Shown here: positions 1 to 15,135 of the stretch, one piece after another
Position numbering within the stretch: position 1 is the stretch's first letter
Layout: each line of letters begins with the position of its first letter
Assembly (NCBI GenBank): GCA_023053685.1
Contig: JALIGW010000061.1
Location: 2,994,001-3,058,000, forward strand
DNA from: Diadophis punctatus similis
Taxonomy: Eukaryota; Chordata; Lepidosauria; Squamata; Dipsadidae
DNA length: 64,000 nucleotides
Direction of reading: 5' to 3'
The notes under the pieces: generated by a model
What the model was told of the DNA's origin: nothing
Databases searched by the model: none
What the model saw: only the letters and a program-made list of their open reading frames with translations
Program-made: the position numbers and the translations under genes

Positions 1-3000
1 CTGCAATGGAGTGAGGTTTTTTCCCCAAGATACTCACAGGTCTCAGCCAGGAACTCCACCCCCATCTTCTGTGAATTCAAACTACAATTGAGTGAGGTTT
101 GTTCCCCCAGATACTCACAGGTCTCAGCCAGGAACTCCACCCCCAGCTTCTGTGAATTCAAACTACAATGGAGTAAGGTTTCTTCCCTCAGATACTCACA
201 GGTCTCAGCCAGGATGTCCACCCCCAGCTTCTGTGAATTCAAACTACAATGGAGTGAGATTTCTTCCCCCAGATACTCACAGGTCTCAGCCAGGAACTCC
301 ACCCCCAGCTTCTGTGAATTCAAACTACAATGGAGTGAGGTTTTTTCCCCAGATACTCACAGGTCTCAGCCAGGAACTCCACGCCAAGCTTCTGTGAATT
401 CATACTGCAATGGAGTGAGGTTTTTTAACCCAGAAACTCACAGGTCTCAGCCAGGAACTCCACCCCCAGCTTCTGTGAATTCAAACTACAATGGAGTGAG
501 GTTCCCCCCCCCAGATACTCACAAGTATCAGCCAGGAACTCCACCCCTAGCTTCTGTGAATTCAAACTACAATGGAGTGAGGTTTTTCCCCCCAGATAAT
601 AACAAGTCTCACCGAGGAACTCCACCCCAAGCTTCTGTGAATTCAAACTACAATGGAGTGAGGTTTTTTCCCCAAGATACTCACAGGTCTCAGCCAGGAA
701 CTCCACCCCAAGCTTCTGTGAATTCAAACTACAATGGAGTGAGGTTTTTTCCCCAAGATACTCACAGATCTCAGCCAGGAACTCCACCCCCATCTTCTGT
801 GAATTCAAACTACAATGGAGTCAGGTTTCTTCCCCCAGATACTCACAGGTCTCAGCCAGGAACTCCACCCCCAGCTTCTGTGAATTCAAACTACAATGGA
901 GTGAGGTTTCTTCCCCAAGATACTCACAGGTCTCAGCCAGGAACTCCACCCCCCATCTTCTGTGAATTCAAACTACAATTGAGTGAGGTTTATTCCCCCA
1001 GATACTCACAGGTCTCAGGCAGGAAGTCCACCCCCAGCTTCTGTGAATTCAAACTACAATGGAGTAAGGTTTCTTCCCTCAGATACTCACAGGTCTCAGC
1101 CAGGATGTCCACCCCCAGTTTCTGTGAATTCAAACTACAATGGAGTGAGATTTCTTCCCCCAGATACTCACAGGTCTCAGCCAGGAACTCCACCCCCAGC
1201 TTCTGTGAATTCAAACTACAATGGAGTGAGGTTTTTTCCCCAGATACTCACAGGTCTCAGCCAGGAACTCCACGCCAAGCTTCTGTGAATTCATACTGCA
1301 ATGGAGTGAGGTTTTTTAACCCAGAAATTCACAGGTCTCAGCCAGGAACTCCACCCCCAGCTTCTGTGAATTCAAACTACAATGAAGTGAGGTTTTTTCC
1401 CCAGATACTCACAGGTCTCAGCCAGGAAATCCACCCCCAGCTTCTGTGAATTCAAACTACAATGGAGTGAGGTGTTTCCCCCCAGATACTCACAGGTCTC
1501 AGACAGGAACTCCACCCCCAGCTTCTGTGAATTCAAACTACAATGGAGTGAGGTTTCCCCCCCCCAAATACTCACAGGTCTCAGCCAGGAACTCCACCCC
1601 CAGCTTCTGTGAATTCAAACTACAATGGAGTGAGGTTCCCCCCCCCAGATACTCACAGGTCTCAGCCAGGAACTCCACCCCCAGCTTCTGTGAATTCAAA
1701 CTACAATGGAGTGAGGTTTTGTCCCCCAGATACTCACAGGTCTCAGCCAGGAACTCCACCCCCAGTTTCTGTGAATTTAAACTACAATGGAGTGAGGTTT
1801 CTTCGACAAGATACTCACAGGTCTCAGCCAGGAACTCCACCCCAAGCTTCTGTGAATTCAAACTGCAATGGAGTGAGGTGTTTTCCCCCAGATACTCACA
1901 GGTCTCATACAGGAACTCCACCCCCAGCTTCTGTGAATTCAAACTACAATGGAGTGAGGTTTCCCCCCCCCCAAATACTCACAGGTCTCAGCCAGGAACT
2001 CCACCCCCAGCTTCTGTGAATTCAAACTACAATGGAGTGAGGTTCCCCCCCCCAGATACTCACAAGTCTCAGCCAGGAACTACACCCCCAGCTTCTGTGA
2101 ATTCAAACTACAATGGAGTGAGGTTTTCCCCCCCAGATAATAACAAGTCTCACCCAGGAACTCCACCCCAAGCTTCTGTGAATTCAAACTACAATGGAGT
2201 GAGGTTATTTCCCCAAGATACTCACAGGTCTCAGCCAGGAACTCCACCCCCATCTTCTGTGAATTCAAACTACAATGGAGTGAGGTTTCTTTCCCCAGAT
2301 ACTCACAGGTCTAAGCCAGGAACTCCACCCCCAGCTTCTGTGAATTGAAACTACAATGCAGTGAGGTTGTGTTCCCCCAGATAGTCACAGGTCTCAGCCA
2401 GGAACTCCACCCCCAGCTTCTGTGAATTGAAACTACAATGCAGTGAGGTTTCACACCCCAGATACTCACAAGTCTAAGCCAGGAACTCCACCCCCAGTTT
2501 CTGTGAATTCAAACTACAATGGAGTGAGGTTTTTTCCCCCAGATACTAACAAGTCTCACAAAGGAACTCCACCCCCAGCTTCTGTGAATTCAAACTACAA
2601 TGGAGTGAGGTTTCTTCCCCAAGATACTCACAGGTGTCAGCCAGGAACTCCACCCCCATTTTCTGTGAATTCAAACTGCAATGGAGTGAGGTTTTTTCCC
2701 CAGGATACTCACAGGTCTCAGCCAGGAACTCCACCCCCATCTTCTGTGAATTCAAACTACAATTGAGTGAGATTTCTTCCCCCAGATACTCACAGGTCTC
2801 AGCCAGGAACTCCACCCCCAGCTTCTGTGAATTCAAACTACAATGGAGTGAGGTTTTTTCCCCAGATACTCACAGGTCTCAGCCAGGAACTCCACGCCAA
2901 GCTTCTGTGAATTCAAACTACAATGGAGTGAGGTTTTTTCCCCAGATACTCACAGGTCTCAGCCAGGAACTCCACGCCAAGCTTCTGTGAATTCATACTG

Positions 3001-5761
3001 CAATGGAGTGAGGTTTTTTAACCCAGAAACTCACAGGTCTCAGCCAGGAACTCCACCCCCGGCTTCTGTGAATTCAAACTACAATGGAGTGAGGTTTTGT
3101 TCCCCCAGATAGTCACAGGTCTCAGCCAGGAACTCCACCCGCAGCTTCTGTGAATTGAAACTACAATGCAGTGAGGATGTGTTCCCCCAGATAGTCACAG
3201 GTCTCAGCCAGGAACTCTACCCCCAGCTTCTGTGAATTGAAACTACAATGCAGTGAGGTTTCACACCCCAGATACTCACAAGTCTAAGCCAGGAACTCCA
3301 CCCCCAGCTTCTGTGAATTCAAACTACAATGGAGTGAGGTTTTTTCCCCCAGATACTCACAGGTCTCAGACAGGAACTCCACCCCCAGGTTCTGTGAATT
3401 CAAACTACAATGGAGTGAGGTTCCCCCCCCCAAATACTCACAGGTCTCAGCCAGGAATTCCACCCCCAGCTTCTGTGAATTCAAACTACAATGGAGTGAG
3501 GTTCCCCCCCCCCAGATACTCACAAGTCTCAGCCAGGAACTCCACCCCCAGCTTCTGTGAATTCAAACTACAATGGAGTGAGGTTTTTCCCCCCAGATAA
3601 TAACAAGTCTCACCCAGGAACTCCACCCCAAGCTTCTGTGAATTCAAACTACAATGGAGTGAGGTTTTTTCCCCAAGATACTCACAGGTCTCAGCCAGGA
3701 ACTCCACCCCAAGCTTCTGTGAATTCAAACTACAATGGAGTGAGGTTTTTTCCCCAAGATACTCACAGATCTCAGCCAGGAACTCCACCCCCATCTTCTG
3801 TGAATTCAAACTACAATGGAGTCAGGTTTCTTCCCCCAGATACTCACAGGTCTCAGCCAGGAACTCCACCCACAGCTTCTGTGAATTCAAACTACAATGG
3901 AGTGAGGTTTCTTTCCCCAGATACTCACACGTCTCAGCCAGGAACTCCACCCCCAGCTTCTGTGGATTGAAACTATAATGCAGTGAGGTTGTGTTCCCCC
4001 AGATAGTCACAGGTCTCAGCCAGGAACTCCACCCCCAGCTTCTGTGAATTGAAACTACAATGCAGTGAGGTTTCACACCCCAGATACTCACAAGTCTAAG
4101 CCAGGAACTCCACCCCCAGCTTCTGTGAATTCAAATTACAATGGAGTGAGGTTTTTTCCCCCAGATACTAACAAGTCTCACAAAGGAACTCCACCCCCAG
4201 CTTCTGTGAATTCAAACTACAATGGAGTGAGGTTTCTTCCCCAGGATACTCACAGGTATCAGCCAGGAACTCCACACCAGCTTCTGTGAATTGAAACTAC
4301 AATGCAGTGAGGTTTTCCCGCCCAGATACTCACAAGCCTCAGCCAGGAATTCCACCCCCAGCTTCTGTGAATTCAAACTAAAATGGATTGAGGTTTTTCT
4401 CCCAGATACTCACAGGTCTCAGCCAGGAACTCCACCCCCAGCTTCTGTGAATTCAAACTGCAATGGAGTTAGGTTTTTTCCCCCAGATACTAACAGGTCT
4501 CACCCAAGAACTCCACCCCCAGCTTCTGTGAATTCAAACTACAATGGATTGAGGTTTTGTTCCCCCAGATACTCACAGGTCTCAGCCAGGAACTCCACTC
4601 CCAGCTTCTGTGAATTCAAACTATAATGGGATGTCGTTTTTTCCCCCAAATACTCACAGGTCTCAGCCAGGAACTCCACCCCCAGCTTCTGTGAATTCAA
4701 ACTACAATGGAGTGAGGTCCCCCCCCCCAGATACTCACAGGTCTCAGCCAGGAACTCCACCCCCAGCTTCTGTGAATTCAAACTACAATGGAGTGAGGTT
4801 TTGTCCCCCAGATACTCACAGGTCTCAGCCAGGAACTCCACCCCCAGCTTCTGTGAATTTAAACTACAATGGAGTGAGGTTTCTTCCCCAAGATACTCAC
4901 AGGTCTCAGCCAGGAACTCCACCCCCATCTTCTGTGAATTCAAACTACAATTGAGTGAGGTTTATTCCCCCAGATACTCACAGGTCTCAGCCAGGAAGTC
5001 CACCCCCAGCTTCTGTGAATTCAAACTACAATGGAGTAAGGTTTCTTCCCTCAGATACTCACAGGTCTCAGCCAGGATGTCCACCCCCAGCTTCTGTGAA
5101 TTCAAACTACAATGGAGTGAGATTTCTTCCCCCAGATACTCACAGGTCTCAGCCAGGAACTCCACCCCCAGCTTCTGTGAATTCAAACTACAATGGAGTG
5201 AGGTTTTTTCCCCAGATACTCACAGGTCTCAGCCAGGAACTCCACGCCAAGCTTCTGTGAATTCATACTGCAATGGAGTGAGGTTTTTTAACCCAGAAAC
5301 TCACAGGTCTCAGCCAGGAACTCCACCCCCAGCTACTGTGAATTCAATCTACAATGGAGTGAGGTTTTGTTCCCCCAGATAGTCACAGGTCTCAGCCAGG
5401 AACTCCACCCCCAGCTTCTGTGAATTGAAACTACAATGCAGTGAGGATATGTTCCCCCAGATAGTCACAGGTCTCAGCCAGGAACTCCACCCCCAGCTTC
5501 TGTGAATTGAAACTACAATGCAGTGAGGTTTCACACCCCAGATACTCACAAGTCTAAGCCAGGAACTCCACCCCCAGCTTCTGTGAATTCAAACTACAAT
5601 GGAGTGAGGTTTTTTCCCCCAGATACTAACAAGTCTCACAAAGGAACTCCACCCCCAGCTTCTGTGAATTCAAACTACAATGGAGTGAGGTTTCTTCCCC
5701 AAGATACTCACAGGTCTCAGCCAGGAACTCCACCCCCATCTTCTGTGAATTCAAACTACAA

Positions 5762-8700
5762 TTGAGTGAGGTTTATTCCCCCAGATACTCACAGGTCTCA
5801 GGCAGGAAGTCCACCCCCAGCTTCTGTGAATTCAAACTACAATGGAGTAAGGTTTCTTCCCTCAGATACTCACAGGTCTCAGCCAGGATGTCCACCCCCA
5901 GCTTCTGTGAATTCAAACTACAATGGAGTGAGATTTCTTCCCCCAGATACTCACAGGTCTCAGCCAGGAACTCCACCCCCAGCTTCTGTGAATTCAAACT
6001 ACAATGGAGTGAGGTTTTTTCCCCAGATACTCACAGGTCTCAGCCAGGAACTCCACGCCAAGCTTCTGTGAATTCATACTGCAATGGAGTGAGGTTTTTT
6101 AACCCAGAAATTCACAGGTCTCAGCCAGGAACTCCACCCCCAGCTTCTGTGAATTCAAACTACAATGAAGTGAGGTTTTTTCCCCAGATACTCACAGGTC
6201 TCAGCCAGGAAATCCACCCCCAGCTTCTGTGAATTCAAACTACAATGGAGCGAGGTTCGCCCCCCGATACTCACAGGTATCAGCCAGGAACTCCACCCCC
6301 AGCGTCTCTGAATTCAAACTGCAATGGAGTGAGGTTCCCCCCCCCAGATACTCACAGGTCTCAGCCAGGAACTCCACCCCCAGCTTCTGTGAATTTAAAC
6401 TACAATGGAGTGAGGTTTCTTCGACAAGATACTCACAGGTCTCAGCCAGGAACTCCACCCCCAGCTTCTGTGAATTCAAACTACAATGGAGTGAGGTGTT
6501 TCCCCCCAGATACTCACAGGTCTCAGACAGGAACTCCACCCCCAGCTTCTGTGAATTCAAACTACAATGGAGTGAGGTTTCCCCCCCCCAAATACTCACA
6601 GGTCTCAGCCAGGAACTCCACCCCCAGCTTCTGTGAATTCAAACTACAATGGAGTGAGGTTCCCCCCCCCAGATACTCACAGGTCTCAGCCAGGAACTCC
6701 ACCCCCAGCTTCTGTGAATTCAAACTACAATGGAGTGAGGTTTTGTCCCCCAGATACTCACAGGTCTCAGCCAGGAACTCCACCCCCAGTTTCTGTGAAT
6801 TTAAACTACAATGGAGTGAGGTTTCTTCGACAAGATACTCACAGGTCTCAGCCAGGAACTCCACCCCAATCTTCTGTGAATTCAAACTACAATGGAGTGA
6901 GGTGTTTTCCCCCAGATACTCACAGGTCTCATACAGGAACTCCACCCCCAGCTTCTGTGAATTCAAACTACAATGGAGTGAGGTTTCCCCCCCCCCAAAT
7001 ACTCACAGGTCTCAGCCAGGAACTCCACCCCCAGCTTCTGTGAATTCAAACTACAATGGAGTGAGGTTCCCCCCCCAGATACTCACAAGTCTCAGCCAGG
7101 AACTACACCCCCAGCTTCTGTGAATTCAAACTACAATGGAGTGAGGTTTTCCCCCCCAGATAATAACAAGTCTCACCCAGGAACTCCACCCCAAGCTTCT
7201 GTGAATTCAAACTACAATGGAGTGAGGTTATTTCCCCAAGATACTCACAGGTCTCAGCCAGGAACTCCACCCCCATCTTCTGTGAATTCAAACTACAATG
7301 GAGTGAGGTTTCTTTCCCCAGATACTCACAGGTCTAAGCCAGGAACTCCACCCCCAGCTTCTGTGAATTGAAACTACAATGCAGTGAGGTTGTGTTCCCC
7401 CAGATAGTCACAGGTCTCAGCCAGGAACTCCACCCCCAGCTTCTGTGAATTGAAACTACAATGCAGTGAGGTTTCACACCCCAGATACTCACAAGTCTAA
7501 GCCAGGAACTCCACCCCCAGTTTCTGTGAATTCAAACTACAATGGAGTGAGGTTTTTTCCCCCAGATACTAACAAGTCTCACAAAGGAACTCCACCCCCA
7601 GCTTCTGTGAATTCAAACTACAATGGAGTGAGGTTTCTTCCCCAAGATACTCACAGGTGTCAGCCAGGAACTCCACCCCCATTTTCTGTGAATTCAAACT
7701 GCAATGGAGTGAGGTTTTTTCCCCAGGATACTCACAGGTCTCAGCCAGGAACTCCACCCCCATCTTCTGTGAATTCAAACTACAATTGAGTGAGATTTCT
7801 TCCCCCAGATACTCACAGGTCTCAGCCAGGAACTCCACCCCCAGCTTCTGTGAATTCAAACTACAATGGAGTGAGGTTTTTTCCCCAGATACTCACAGGT
7901 CTCAGCCAGGAACTCCACGCCAAGCTTCTGTGAATTCATACTGCAATGGAGTGAGGTTTTTTAACCCAGAAACTCACAGGTCTCAGCCAGGAACTCCACC
8001 CCCGGCTTCTGTGAATTCAAACTACAATGGAGTGAGGTTTTGTTCCCCCAGATAGTCACAGGTCTCAGCCAGGAACTCCACCCCCATCTTCTGTGAATTC
8101 AAACTACAATGGAGTGAGGTTTCTTTCCCCAGATACTCACAGGTCTAAGCCAGGAACTCCACCCCCAGCTTCTGTGAATTGAAACTACAATGCAGTGAGG
8201 GTGTGTTTCCCCAGATAGTCACAGGTCTCAGCCAGGAACTCCACCCCCAGCTTCTGTGAATTGAAACTACAATGCAGTGAGGTTTCACACCCCAGATACT
8301 CACAAGTCTAAGCCAGGAACTCCACCCCCAGCTTCTGTGAATTCAAACTACAATGGAGTGAGGTTTTTTCCCCCAGATACTAACAAGTCTCACAAAGGAA
8401 CTCCACCCCCAGCTTCTGTGAATTCAAACTACAATGGAGTGAGGTTTCTTCCCCAAGATACTCACAGGTCTCAGCCAGGAACTCCACCCCCATCTTCTGT
8501 GAATTCAAACTACAATTGAGTGAGGTTTATTCCCCCAGATACTCACAGGTCTCAGCTAGGAAGTCCACCCCCAGCTTCTGTGAATTCAAACTACAATGGA
8601 GTAAGGTTTCTTCCCTCAGATACTCACAGGTCTCAGCCAGGATGTCCACCCCCAGCTTCTGTGAATTCAAACTACAATGGAGTGAGATTTCTTCCCCCAG

Positions 8701-9402
8701 ATACTCACAGGTCTCAGCCAGGAACTCCACCCCCAGCTTCTGTGAATTCAAACTACAATGGAGTGAGGTTTTTTCCCCAGATACTCACAGGTCTCAGCCA
8801 GGAACTCCACGCCAAGCTTCTGTGAATTCATACTGCAATGGAGTGAGGTTTTTTAACCCAGAAACTCACAGGTCTCAGCCAGGAACTCCACCCCCGGCTT
8901 CTGTGAATTCAAACTACAATGGAGTGAGGTTTTGTTCCCCCAGATAGTCACAGGTCTCAGCCAGGAACTCCACCCCCAGCTTCTGTGAATTGAAACTACA
9001 ATGCAGTGAGGATGTGTTCCCCCAGATAGTCACAGGTCTCAGCCAGGAACTCCACCCCCAGCTTCTGTGAATTCAAACTACAATGGAGTGAGGTTTCCCC
9101 CCTCCAAATACTCACAGGTCTCAGCCAGGAACTCCACCCCCAGCTTCTGTGAATTCAAACTACAATGGAGTGAGGTTCCCCCCCCCCAGATACTCACAAG
9201 TATCAGCCAGGAACTCCACCCCTAGCTTCTGTGAATTCAAACTACAATGGAGTGAGGTTTTTCCCCCCAGATAATAACAAGTCTCACCGAGGAACTCCAC
9301 CCCAAGCTTCTGTGAATTCAAACTACAATGGAGTGAGGTTTTTTCCCCAAGATACTCACAGGTCTCAGCCAGGAACTCCACCCCAAGCTTCTGTGAATTC
9401 AA
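5762..9402. repeat. Higher-order repeat, 3.89-kb class, copy 1
   Basis: The ordered series of monomer variants starting at the TTGAGTGAGGTTTATTCC monomer with the diagnostic TCAGGCAGGAAG recurs 3891-3892 bp downstream (6245 to 10136, 6633 to 10525, 7120 to 11012, 7466 to 11358). The part from about 6470 to 7940 is also present once more at 1446-2920 (offset 5023-5024), so this module occurs at least three times. Coordinates are set from the variant order and are accurate to about one monomer. Confidence 0.85.
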
Positions 9403-9652
9403 ACTACAATGGAGTGAGGTTTTTTCCCCAAGATACTCACAGATCTCAGCCAGGAACTCCACCCCCATCTTCTGTGAATTCAAACTACAATGGAGTCAGG
9501 TTTCTTCCCCCAGATACTCACAGGTCTCAGCCAGGAACTCCACCCCCAGCTTCTGTGAATTCAAACTACAATGGAGTGAGGTTTCTTCCCCAAGATACTC
9601 ACAGGTCTCAGCCAGGAACTCCACCCCCATCTTCTGTGAATTCAAACTACAA

Positions 9653-12600
9653 TTGAGTGAGGTTTATTCCCCCAGATACTCACAGGTCTCAGGCAGGAAG
9701 TCCACCCCCAGCTTCTGTGAATTCAAACTACAATGGAGTAAGGTTTCTTCCCTCAGATACTCACAGGTCTCAGCCAGGATATCCACCCCCAGCTTCTGTG
9801 AATTCAAACTACAATGGAGTGAGATTTCTTCCCCCAGATACTCACAGGTCTCAGCCAGGAACTCCACCCCCAGCTTCTGTGAATTCAAACTACAATGGAG
9901 TGAGGTTTTTTCCCCAGATACTCACAGGTCTCAGCCAGGAACTCCACGCCAAGCTTCTGTGAATTCATACTGCAATGGAGTGAGGTTTTTTAACCCAGAA
10001 ATTCACAGGTCTCAGCCAGGAACTCCACCCCCAGCTTCTGTGAATTCAAACTACAATGAAGTGAGGTTTTTTCCCCAGATACTCACAGGTCTCAGCCAGG
10101 AAATCCACCCCCAGCTTCTGTGAATTCAAACTACAATGGAGCGAGGTTCGCCCCCCGATACTCACAGGTATCAGCCAGGAACTCCACCCCCAGCGTCTCT
10201 GAATTCAAACTGCAATGGAGTGAGGTTCCCCCCCCCCAGATACTCACAGGTCTCAGCCAGGAACTCCACCCCCAGCTTCTGTGAATTTAAACTACAATGG
10301 AGTGAGGTTTCTTCGACAAGATACTCACAGGTCTCAGCCAGGAACTCCACCCCCAGCTTCTGTGAATTCAAACTACAATGGAGTGAGGTGTTTCCCCCCA
10401 GATACTCACAGGTCTCAGACAGGAACTCCACCCCCAGCTTCTGTGAATTCAAACTACAATGGAGTGAGGTTTCCCCCCCCCAAATACTCACAGGTCTCAG
10501 CCAGGAACTCCACCCCCAGCTTCTGTGAATTCAAACTACAATGGAGTGAGGTTCCCCCCCCCAGATACTCACAGGTCTCAGCCAGGAACTCCACCCCCAG
10601 CTTCTGTGAATTCAAACTACAATGGAGTGAGGTTTTGTCCCCCAGATACTCACAGGTCTCAGCCAGGAACTCCACCCCCAGTTTCTGTGAATTTAAACTA
10701 CAATGGAGTGAGGTTTCTTCGACAAGATACTCACAGGTCTCAGCCAGGAACTCCACCCCAAGCTTCTGTGAATTCAAACTACAATGGAGTGAGGTGTTTT
10801 CCCCCAGATACTCACAGGTCTCATACAGGAACTCCACCCCCAGCTTCTGTGAATTCAAACTACAATGGAGTGAGGTTTCCCCCCCCCCAAATACTCACAG
10901 GTCTCAGCCAGGAACTCCACCCCCAGCTTCTGTGAATTCAAACTACAATGGAGTGAGGTTCCCCCCCCAGATACTCACAAGTCTCAGCCAGGAACTACAC
11001 CCCCAGCTTCTGTGAATTCAAACTACAATGGAGTGAGGTTTTCCCCCCCAGATAATAACAAGTCTCACCCAGGAACTCCACCCCAAGCTTCTGTGAATTC
11101 AAACTACAATGGAGTGAGGTTATTTCCCCAAGATACTCACAGGTCTCAGCCAGGAACTCCACCCCCATCTTCTGTGAATTCAAACTACAATGGAGTGAGG
11201 TTTCTTTCCCCAGATACTCACAGGTCTAAGCCAGGAACTCCACCCCCAGCTTCTGTGAATTGAAACTACAATGCAGTGAGGTTGTGTTCCCCCAGATAGT
11301 CACAGGTCTCAGCCAGGAACTCCACCCCCAGCTTCTGTGAATTGAAACTACAATGCAGTGAGGTTTCACACCCTAGATACTCACAAGTCTAAGCCAGGAA
11401 CTCCACCCCCAGTTTCTGTGAATTCAAACTACAATGGAGTGAGGTTTTTTCCCCCAGATACTAACAAGTCTCACAAAGGAACTCCACCCCCAGCTTCTGT
11501 GAATTCAAACTACAATGGAGTGAGGTTTCTTCCCCAAGATACTCACAGGTGTCAGCCAGGAACTCCACCCCCATTTTCTGTGAATTCAAACTGCAATGGA
11601 GTGAGGTTTTTTCCCCAGGATACTCACAGGTCTCAGCCAGGAACTCCACCCCCATCTTCTGTGAATTCAAACTACAATTGAGTGAGATTTCTTCCCCCAG
11701 ATACTCACAGGTCTCAGCCAGGAACTCCACCCCCAGCTTCTGTGAATTCAAACTACAATGGAGTGAGGTTTTTTCCCCAGATACTCACAGGTCTCAGCCA
11801 GGAACTCCACGCCAAGCTTCTGTGAATTCATACTGCAATGGAGTGAGGTTTTTTAACCCAGAAACTCACAGGTCTCAGCTAGGAACTCCACCCCGGCTTC
11901 TGTGAATTCAAACTACAATGGAGTGAGGTTTTGTTCCCCCAGATAGTCACAGGTCTCAGCCAGGAACTCCACCCCCATCTTCTGTGAATTCAAACTACAA
12001 TGGAGTGAGGTTTCTTTCCCCAGATACTCACAGGTCTAAGCCAGGAACTCCACCCCCAGCTTCTGTGAATTGAAACTACAATGCAGTGAGGTTGTGTTTC
12101 CCCAGATAGTCACAGGTCTCAGCCAGGAACTCCACCCCCAGCTTCTGTGAATTGAAACTACAATGCAGTGAGGTTTCACACCCCAGATACTCACAAGTCT
12201 AAGCCAGGAACTCCACCCCCAGCTTCTGTGAATTCAAACTACAATGGAGTGAGGTTTTTTCCCCCAGATACTAACAAGTCTCACAAAGGAACTCCACCCC
12301 CAGCTTCTGTGAATTCAAACTACAATGGAGTGAGGTTTCTTCCCCAAGATACTCACAGGTGTCAGCCAGGAACTCCACCCCCATTTTCTGTGAATTCAAA
12401 CTGCAATGGAGTGAGGTTTTTTCCCCAGGATACTCACAGGTCTCAGCCAGGAACTCCACCCCCATCTTCTGTGAATTCAAACTACAATTGAGTGAGGTTT
12501 ATTCCCCCAGATACTCACAGGTCTCAGCCAGGAAGTCCACCCCCAGCTTCTGTGAATTCAAACTACAATGGAGTAAGGTTTCTTCCCTCAGATACTCACA

Positions 12601-13374
12601 GGTCTCAGCCAGGATGTCCACCCCCAGCTTCTGTGAATTCAAACTACAATGGAGTGAGATTTCTTCCCCCAGATACTCACAGGTCTCAGCCAGGAACTCC
12701 ACCCCCAGCTTCTGTGAATTCAAACTACAATGGAGTGAGGTTTTTTCCCCAGATACTCACAGGTCTCAGCCAGGAACTCCACGCCAAGCTTCTGTGAATT
12801 CATACTGCAATGGAGTGAGGTTTTTTAACCCAGAAACTCACAGGTCTCAGCCAGGAACTCCACCCCCGGCTTCTGTGAATTCAAACTACAATGGAGTGAG
12901 GTTTTGTTCCCCCAGATAGTCACAGGTCTCAGCCAGGAACTCCACCCCCAGCTTCTGTGAATTGAAACTACAATGCAGTGAGGATGTGTTCCCCCAGATA
13001 GTCACAGGTCTCAGCCAGGAACTCCACCCCCAGCTTCTGTGAATTCAAACTACAATGGAGTGAGGTTTCCCCCCTCCAAATACTCACAGGTCTCAGCCAG
13101 GAACTCCACCCCCAGCTTCTGTGAATTCAAACTACAATGGAGTGAGGTTCCCCCCCCCCAGATACTCACAAGTATCAGCCAGGAACTCCACCCCTAGCTT
13201 CTGTGAATTCAAACTACAATGGAGTGAGGTTTTTCCCCCCAGATAATAACAAGTCTCACCGAGGAACTCCACCCCAAGCATCTGTGAATTCAAACTACAA
13301 TGGAGTGAGGTTTTTTCCCCAAGATACTCACAGGTCTCAGCCAGGAACTCCACCCCAAGCTTCTGTGAATTCAA
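9653..13374. repeat. Higher-order repeat, 3.89-kb class, copy 2
   Basis: This matches 5762-9402 in variant order. The offset steps from 3891 to 3972 near 12.4 kb, so this copy has one extra 81-bp monomer, as expected from unequal exchange in register. It shares the rare TCAGGCAGGAAG and GAGCGAGGTTCGCCCCCCGAT variants with copy 1. After about 13374 the order switches to the next module. Confidence 0.85.
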
Positions 13375-15135
13375 ACTACAATTGAGTGAGGTTTATTCCC
13401 CCAGATACTCACAGGTCTCAGCCAGGAAGTCCACCCCCAGCTTCTGTGAATTCAAACTACAATGGAGTAAGGTTTCTTCCCTCAGATACTCACAGGTCTC
13501 AGCCAGGATGTCCACCCCCAGCTTCTGTGAATTCAAACTACAATGGAGTGAGATTTCTTCCCCCAGATACTCACAGGTCTCAGCCAGGAACTCCACCCCC
13601 AGCTTCTGTGAATTCAAACTACAATGGAGTGAGGTTTTTTCCCCAGATACTCACAGGTCTCAGCCAGGAACTCCACGCCAAGCTTCTGTGAATTCATACT
13701 GCAATGGAGTGAGGTTTTTTAACCCAGAAACTCACAGGTCTCAGCCAGGAACTCCACCCCCGGCTTCTGTGAATTCAAACTACAATGGAGTGAGGTTTTG
13801 TTCCCCCAGATAGTCACAGGTCTCAGCCAGGAACTCCACCCCCAGCTTCTGTGAATTGAAACTACAATGCAGTGAGGATGTGTTCCCCCAGATAGTCACA
13901 GGTCTCAGCCAGGAACTCCACCCCCAGCTTCTGTGAATTCAAACTACAATGGAGTGAGGTTTCCCCCCTCCAAATACTCACAGGTCTCAGCCAGGAACTC
14001 CACCCCCAGCTTCTGTGAATTCAAACTACAATGGAGTGAGGTTCCCCCCCCCCAGATACTCACAAGTATCAGCCAGGAACTCCACCCCTAGCTTCTGTGA
14101 ATTCAAACTACAATGGAGTGAGGTTTTTCCCCCCAGATAATAACAAGTCTCACCGAGGAACTCCACCCCAAGCTTCTGTGAATTCAAACTACAATGGAGT
14201 GAGGTTTTTTCCCCAAGATACTCACAGGTCTCAGCCAGGAACTCCACCCCAAGCTTCTGTGAATTCAAACTACAATGGAGTGAGGTTTTTTCCCCAAGAT
14301 ACTCACAGATCTCAGCCAGGAACTCCACCCCCATCTTCTGTGAATTCAAACTACAATGGAGTCAGGTTTCTTCCCCCAGATACTCACAGGTCTCAGCCAG
14401 GAACTCCACCCACAGCTTCTGTGAATTCAAACTACAATGGAGTGAGGTTTCTTTCCCCAGATACTCACAGGTCTCAGCCAGGAACTCCACCCCCAGCTTC
14501 TGTGGATTGAAACTACAATGCAGTGAGGTTGTGTTCCCCCAGATAGTCACAGGTCTCAGCCAGGAACTCCACCCCCAGCTTCTGTGAATTGAAACTACAA
14601 TGCAGTGAGGTTTCACACCCCAGATACTCACAAGTCTAAGCCAGGAACTCCACCCCCAGCTTCTGTGAATTCAAATTACAATGGAGTGAGGTTTTTTCCC
14701 CCAGATACTAACAAGTCTCACAAAGGAACTCCACCCCCAGCTTCTGTGAATTCAAACTACAATGGAGTGAGGTTTCTTCCCCAAGATACTCACAGGTCTC
14801 AGCCAGGAACTCCACCCCCATCTTCTGTGAATTCAAACTACAATTGAGTGAGGTTTATTCCCCCAGATACTCACAGGTCTCAGCCAGGAAGTCCACCCCC
14901 AGCTTCTGTGAATTCAAACTACAATGGAGTAAGGTTTCTTCCCTCAGATACTCACAGGTCTCAGCCAGGATGTCCATCCCCAGCTTCTGTGAATTCAAAC
15001 TACAATGGAGTGAGATTTCTTCCCCCAGATACTCACAGGTCTCAGCCAGGAACTCCACCCCCAGCTTCTGTGAATTCAAACTACAATGGAGTGAGGTTTT
15101 TTCCCCAGATACTCACAGGTCTCAGCCAGGAACTC
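13132..15135. repeat. Higher-order repeat, 2597-bp period, copy 1
   Basis: The order of variants and their individual substitutions recur 2597 bp downstream with no change of offset (13386 to 15983, 14097 to 16694, 14605 to 17202, 14848 to 17445). 2597 bp is 32 monomers. A visible difference is AAGCATCTG near 13277 against AAGCTTCTG in the second copy. Homology stops near 15135, where this copy continues into another variant order. Confidence 0.85.

Noticed and set aside
88..1449. Long open frame (453 codons) and dozens of similar + strand frames with a 27-residue repeat rich in Pro, Thr and Ser
   Set aside because: 81 bp is exactly 27 codons and the monomer has few stops, so long frames arise by chance. 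The same DNA is open in several frames and on both strands. 80- and 82-bp monomers shift the frame, and the GATAGTCAC and ACAATTGAGTG variants add stops. No stable frame, start region or splice structure is kept between duplicated blocks.
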